This document shows, in pieces, positions 62,748 through 64,000 of a stretch of DNA of 64,000 bases (position 1 is the first letter of the stretch; the number at the start of each line of letters is the position of its first letter). The translations under genes were made by a program, and so were the position numbers. Origin of the DNA: SHZL01 sp963784425 (GTDB lineage: Bacteria > Pseudomonadota > Gammaproteobacteria > Xanthomonadales > SZUA-36); the NCBI GenBank assembly GCA_963784425.1, contig CAWARM010000013.1:1-64000 (forward strand), given 5' to 3'. Below the pieces are notes generated by a model. It was not told where the DNA came from and did no database searches. It saw nothing but the letters and a program-made list of their open reading frames with translations.

Positions 62748-62820
62748 GGGGTCAGAGTAAAATTCCGCGAAAATTACCTGAAACCAGAACGCTTGCATAG
62801 TGGAATTTTACTCTGACCCC
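62748..62820. mobile_element. 73-bp palindromic element at the 3' end of hemH
   Basis: Perfect 19-bp inverted ends GGGGTCAGAGTAAAATTCC (62748-62766) and its complement (62802-62820) around a 35-bp centre. It is the same length and shares GGGTCAGAG ends with the element at 48203-48275. The right arm contributes the last codons and TAA of hemH. It may act as a hairpin between hemH and yceI in a shared transcript. Confidence 0.85.
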
Positions 62821-63791
62821 AAAATGACCTGCCGCAAGGCCTCGACATGCCCGTCCGAGTCATTCAGTGCCGGAATATATTCCAGGCTATCCCCGCCCGC
62901 GGCGATGAAGTTCTCGTGATTCTGCATGGCGATTTCTTCCAGTGTCTCCAGGCAATCGACGGCGAAGCCGGGGCACACCACCTGGACATGGCGCACGCCC
63001 TGCTGCGCCAATTGCTTCAGCGTCAGGTCGGTATACGGCATCAGCCAGGGTTCGCGCCCTACCCGTGACTGGAACGTCAGCAGCCACTCATCATCTTCCA
63101 GCTGCGCTGCACGTGCGATGGCGGCAACACTGGCGCGACAATGTTGTTCGTACGGATCGCCATTGGCGGCATAGCGCTGCGGTATGCCATGCAGGGAAAA
63201 CACCAGCTTGTCGGCCGTACCCGATTTTTTGCGGAAATCCACGATGCTGGTTGCAACCGCCGCAACCCATGCCGGGTGAAGGTGGTACTCATTGATGCGA
63301 CTAAGTTCCGGATGCCAGTTCATTTCCTGCAAAGCCTGTTCCACGGAATCATAAATCGATGACGTGGTGGTGCCGGAGAACTGCGGATAAAGAGGCAGGA
63401 CTGCAAGCGAATTTACGCCACCCTGGCGCAGATCCTCCAGGGCCGAGCGGATGGAAGGCTCGCCATAGCGCATCCCTGTTGTGATTTTGCAAACGCCTTG
63501 CATGCGCGTTGCCAACTTCTGCGTAAGCCTGCGGGTGAACACCAGCAGGGGCGAGCCTTCCGGCAACCAGATGCTGCGGTAGGCGGCAGCGGAACGCCTG
63601 CAGCGCAGAGGAATGATCACGAGATTCAACAGCGGCAGCCACAACCAGCGCGGTAAATCAACCACGCGTGGATCAGACAGGAACGCCCGAAGAAATTTTG
63701 CCACGCCACGAGGATCCGGGCTTTCCGGCGTTCCAAGGTTCGCCACCAGAACCCCGCAGCTGTCTGTTTCTTTATCGTCTTTCACATGCAT
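62808..63791 (-). CDS. hemH: Ferrochelatase
   Basis: 327 residues. HemH inserts iron into protoporphyrin IX, the last haem step. LVANLGTPESP, GMRYGEPSIRSALEDL, LVFSLHGIPQRYA (active-site His) and PGFAVDCLETLEEIA (active-site Glu) are conserved. The final residues GSE and the TAA come from the palindromic element. The C-terminal region otherwise looks complete. ATG 63791 is followed by a second ATG; no clear ribosome site. Confidence 0.95.
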   Translation of the reverse strand: MHVKDDKETDSCGVLVANLGTPESPDPRGVAKFLRAFLSDPRVVDLPRWLWLPLLNLVIIPLRCRRSAAAYRSIWLPEGSPLLVFTRRLTQKLATRMQGVCKITTGMRYGEPSIRSALEDLRQGGVNSLAVLPLYPQFSGTTTSSIYDSVEQALQEMNWHPELSRINEYHLHPAWVAAVATSIVDFRKKSGTADKLVFSLHGIPQRYAANGDPYEQHCRASVAAIARAAQLEDDEWLLTFQSRVGREPWLMPYTDLTLKQLAQQGVRHVQVVCPGFAVDCLETLEEIAMQNHENFIAAGGDSLEYIPALNDSDGHVEALRQVILGSE

Positions 63792-63845
63792 AACCCGGTC
63801 TCAAATACTGTTGTAAAAGTGCCACAGAGCACCCGTCTATGATCC

Positions 63846-64000
63846 TTGAAAAGCCAGCGGAATAACAGGCTTGCACCTGCATTCAGGCGTAAGGTCCTGT
63901 TCCTCATGGCTCTTGGCAAAATTGTGCTTTTGTCGCCGTGCGCGCCCCCGGGAGAAGCCTGTTGCAAACTCACCACGGAACTGGAATTCATGCTTAAAAA
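63846..64000 (+). CDS. Possible N-terminal fragment of a divergent gene (runs off the window)
   Basis: Frame open from the TGA at 63840 to the end of the window. Possible starts are TTG 63846, ATG 63906 and ATG 63990; the last is preceded by GGAACTGGAA. The first 50 residues (LAPAFRRKVLFLMALGKIVL) could be a basic leader and hydrophobic stretch. No family recognised and the start is uncertain; it may not be a gene. On the minus strand this gap should carry the hemH promoter. Confidence 0.25.
   Translation, partial: MKSQRNNRLAPAFRRKVLFLMALGKIVLLSPCAPPGEACCKLTTELEFMLK

Noticed and set aside
63782..63991. 69-codon minus-strand frame overlapping the hemH start
   Set aside because: Overlaps the hemH N-terminus, lacks a ribosome site and shows no family features.

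Overview
The window is a GC-rich chromosomal segment of a free-living gammaproteobacterium. The evidence is the gene content and order: fis-purH-purD-uvrD, plsB, ttcA, argS followed by a SPOR protein, a MoxR/Bat cluster, priA, prc, the cell-shape cluster mreBCD-mrdA-rodA-mltB-rlpA-dacA-ybeD-lipB-lipA, rhlE, and an ilvD-leuACDB-ilvA operon. No species can be named from sequence alone. Dispersed palindromic repeats and several secreted proteins of unknown function suggest an environmental, possibly marine, lineage.

Layout. 1-8200: a partial coiled-coil gene, a zinc-ribbon membrane protein, fis, purine synthesis (purH, purD), uvrD, an alpha/beta hydrolase and pyrF, nearly all co-directional. 8201-11704: a promoter-to-terminator stretch that may be a small RNA, a 163-bp palindromic element 28 bp upstream of plsB, plsB, then about 545 bp of nested palindromes without genes. 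11705-15519: a small YdcH-like protein divergent from ttcA, then argS and an FtsN-like SPOR protein. 15612-22607 (minus strand): a six-gene MoxR-DUF58-DUF4381-BatA-BatB/C-BatD operon. 22848-28367: a small lipoprotein, priA, mscL, a 275-bp MITE-like element touching the 3' end of prc, and prc. 28494-39262 (minus strand): the elongasome and lipoate supercluster. 39538-41448: a PfkB-family kinase, a MazF-type toxin-antitoxin pair with a clear operator, and tRNA-Met(CAT). 41449-48636: an L,D-transpeptidase, unknown secreted proteins, and two decayed genes, one interrupted by a 73-bp palindrome. 48935-53564: rhlE, a cold-shock protein, a RelE-type toxin-antitoxin pair, acr3 and arsC, and a glycine-zipper protein. 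53641-61950: the branched-chain amino-acid operon with a Leu-rich leader peptide and a transcription attenuator. 62053-64000: a YceI protein, hemH (its stop codon lies inside a palindromic repeat) and an uncertain partial reading frame at the edge.

The best signals beyond standard annotation are three. First, the attenuator before ilvD has all its parts visible: Leu/Ile codon run, antiterminator arm, terminator, and apparently a leaderless leader peptide. Second, at least four distinct non-coding palindromic or MITE-like elements are present, including two full members of one family sharing GGGTCAGAG ends; removal of one member exactly restores the local reading frame of the gene it interrupts. 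Third, an antitoxin operator overlaps its -10 element. I found no CRISPR array, prophage, integrase or clearly new multi-gene defence system.
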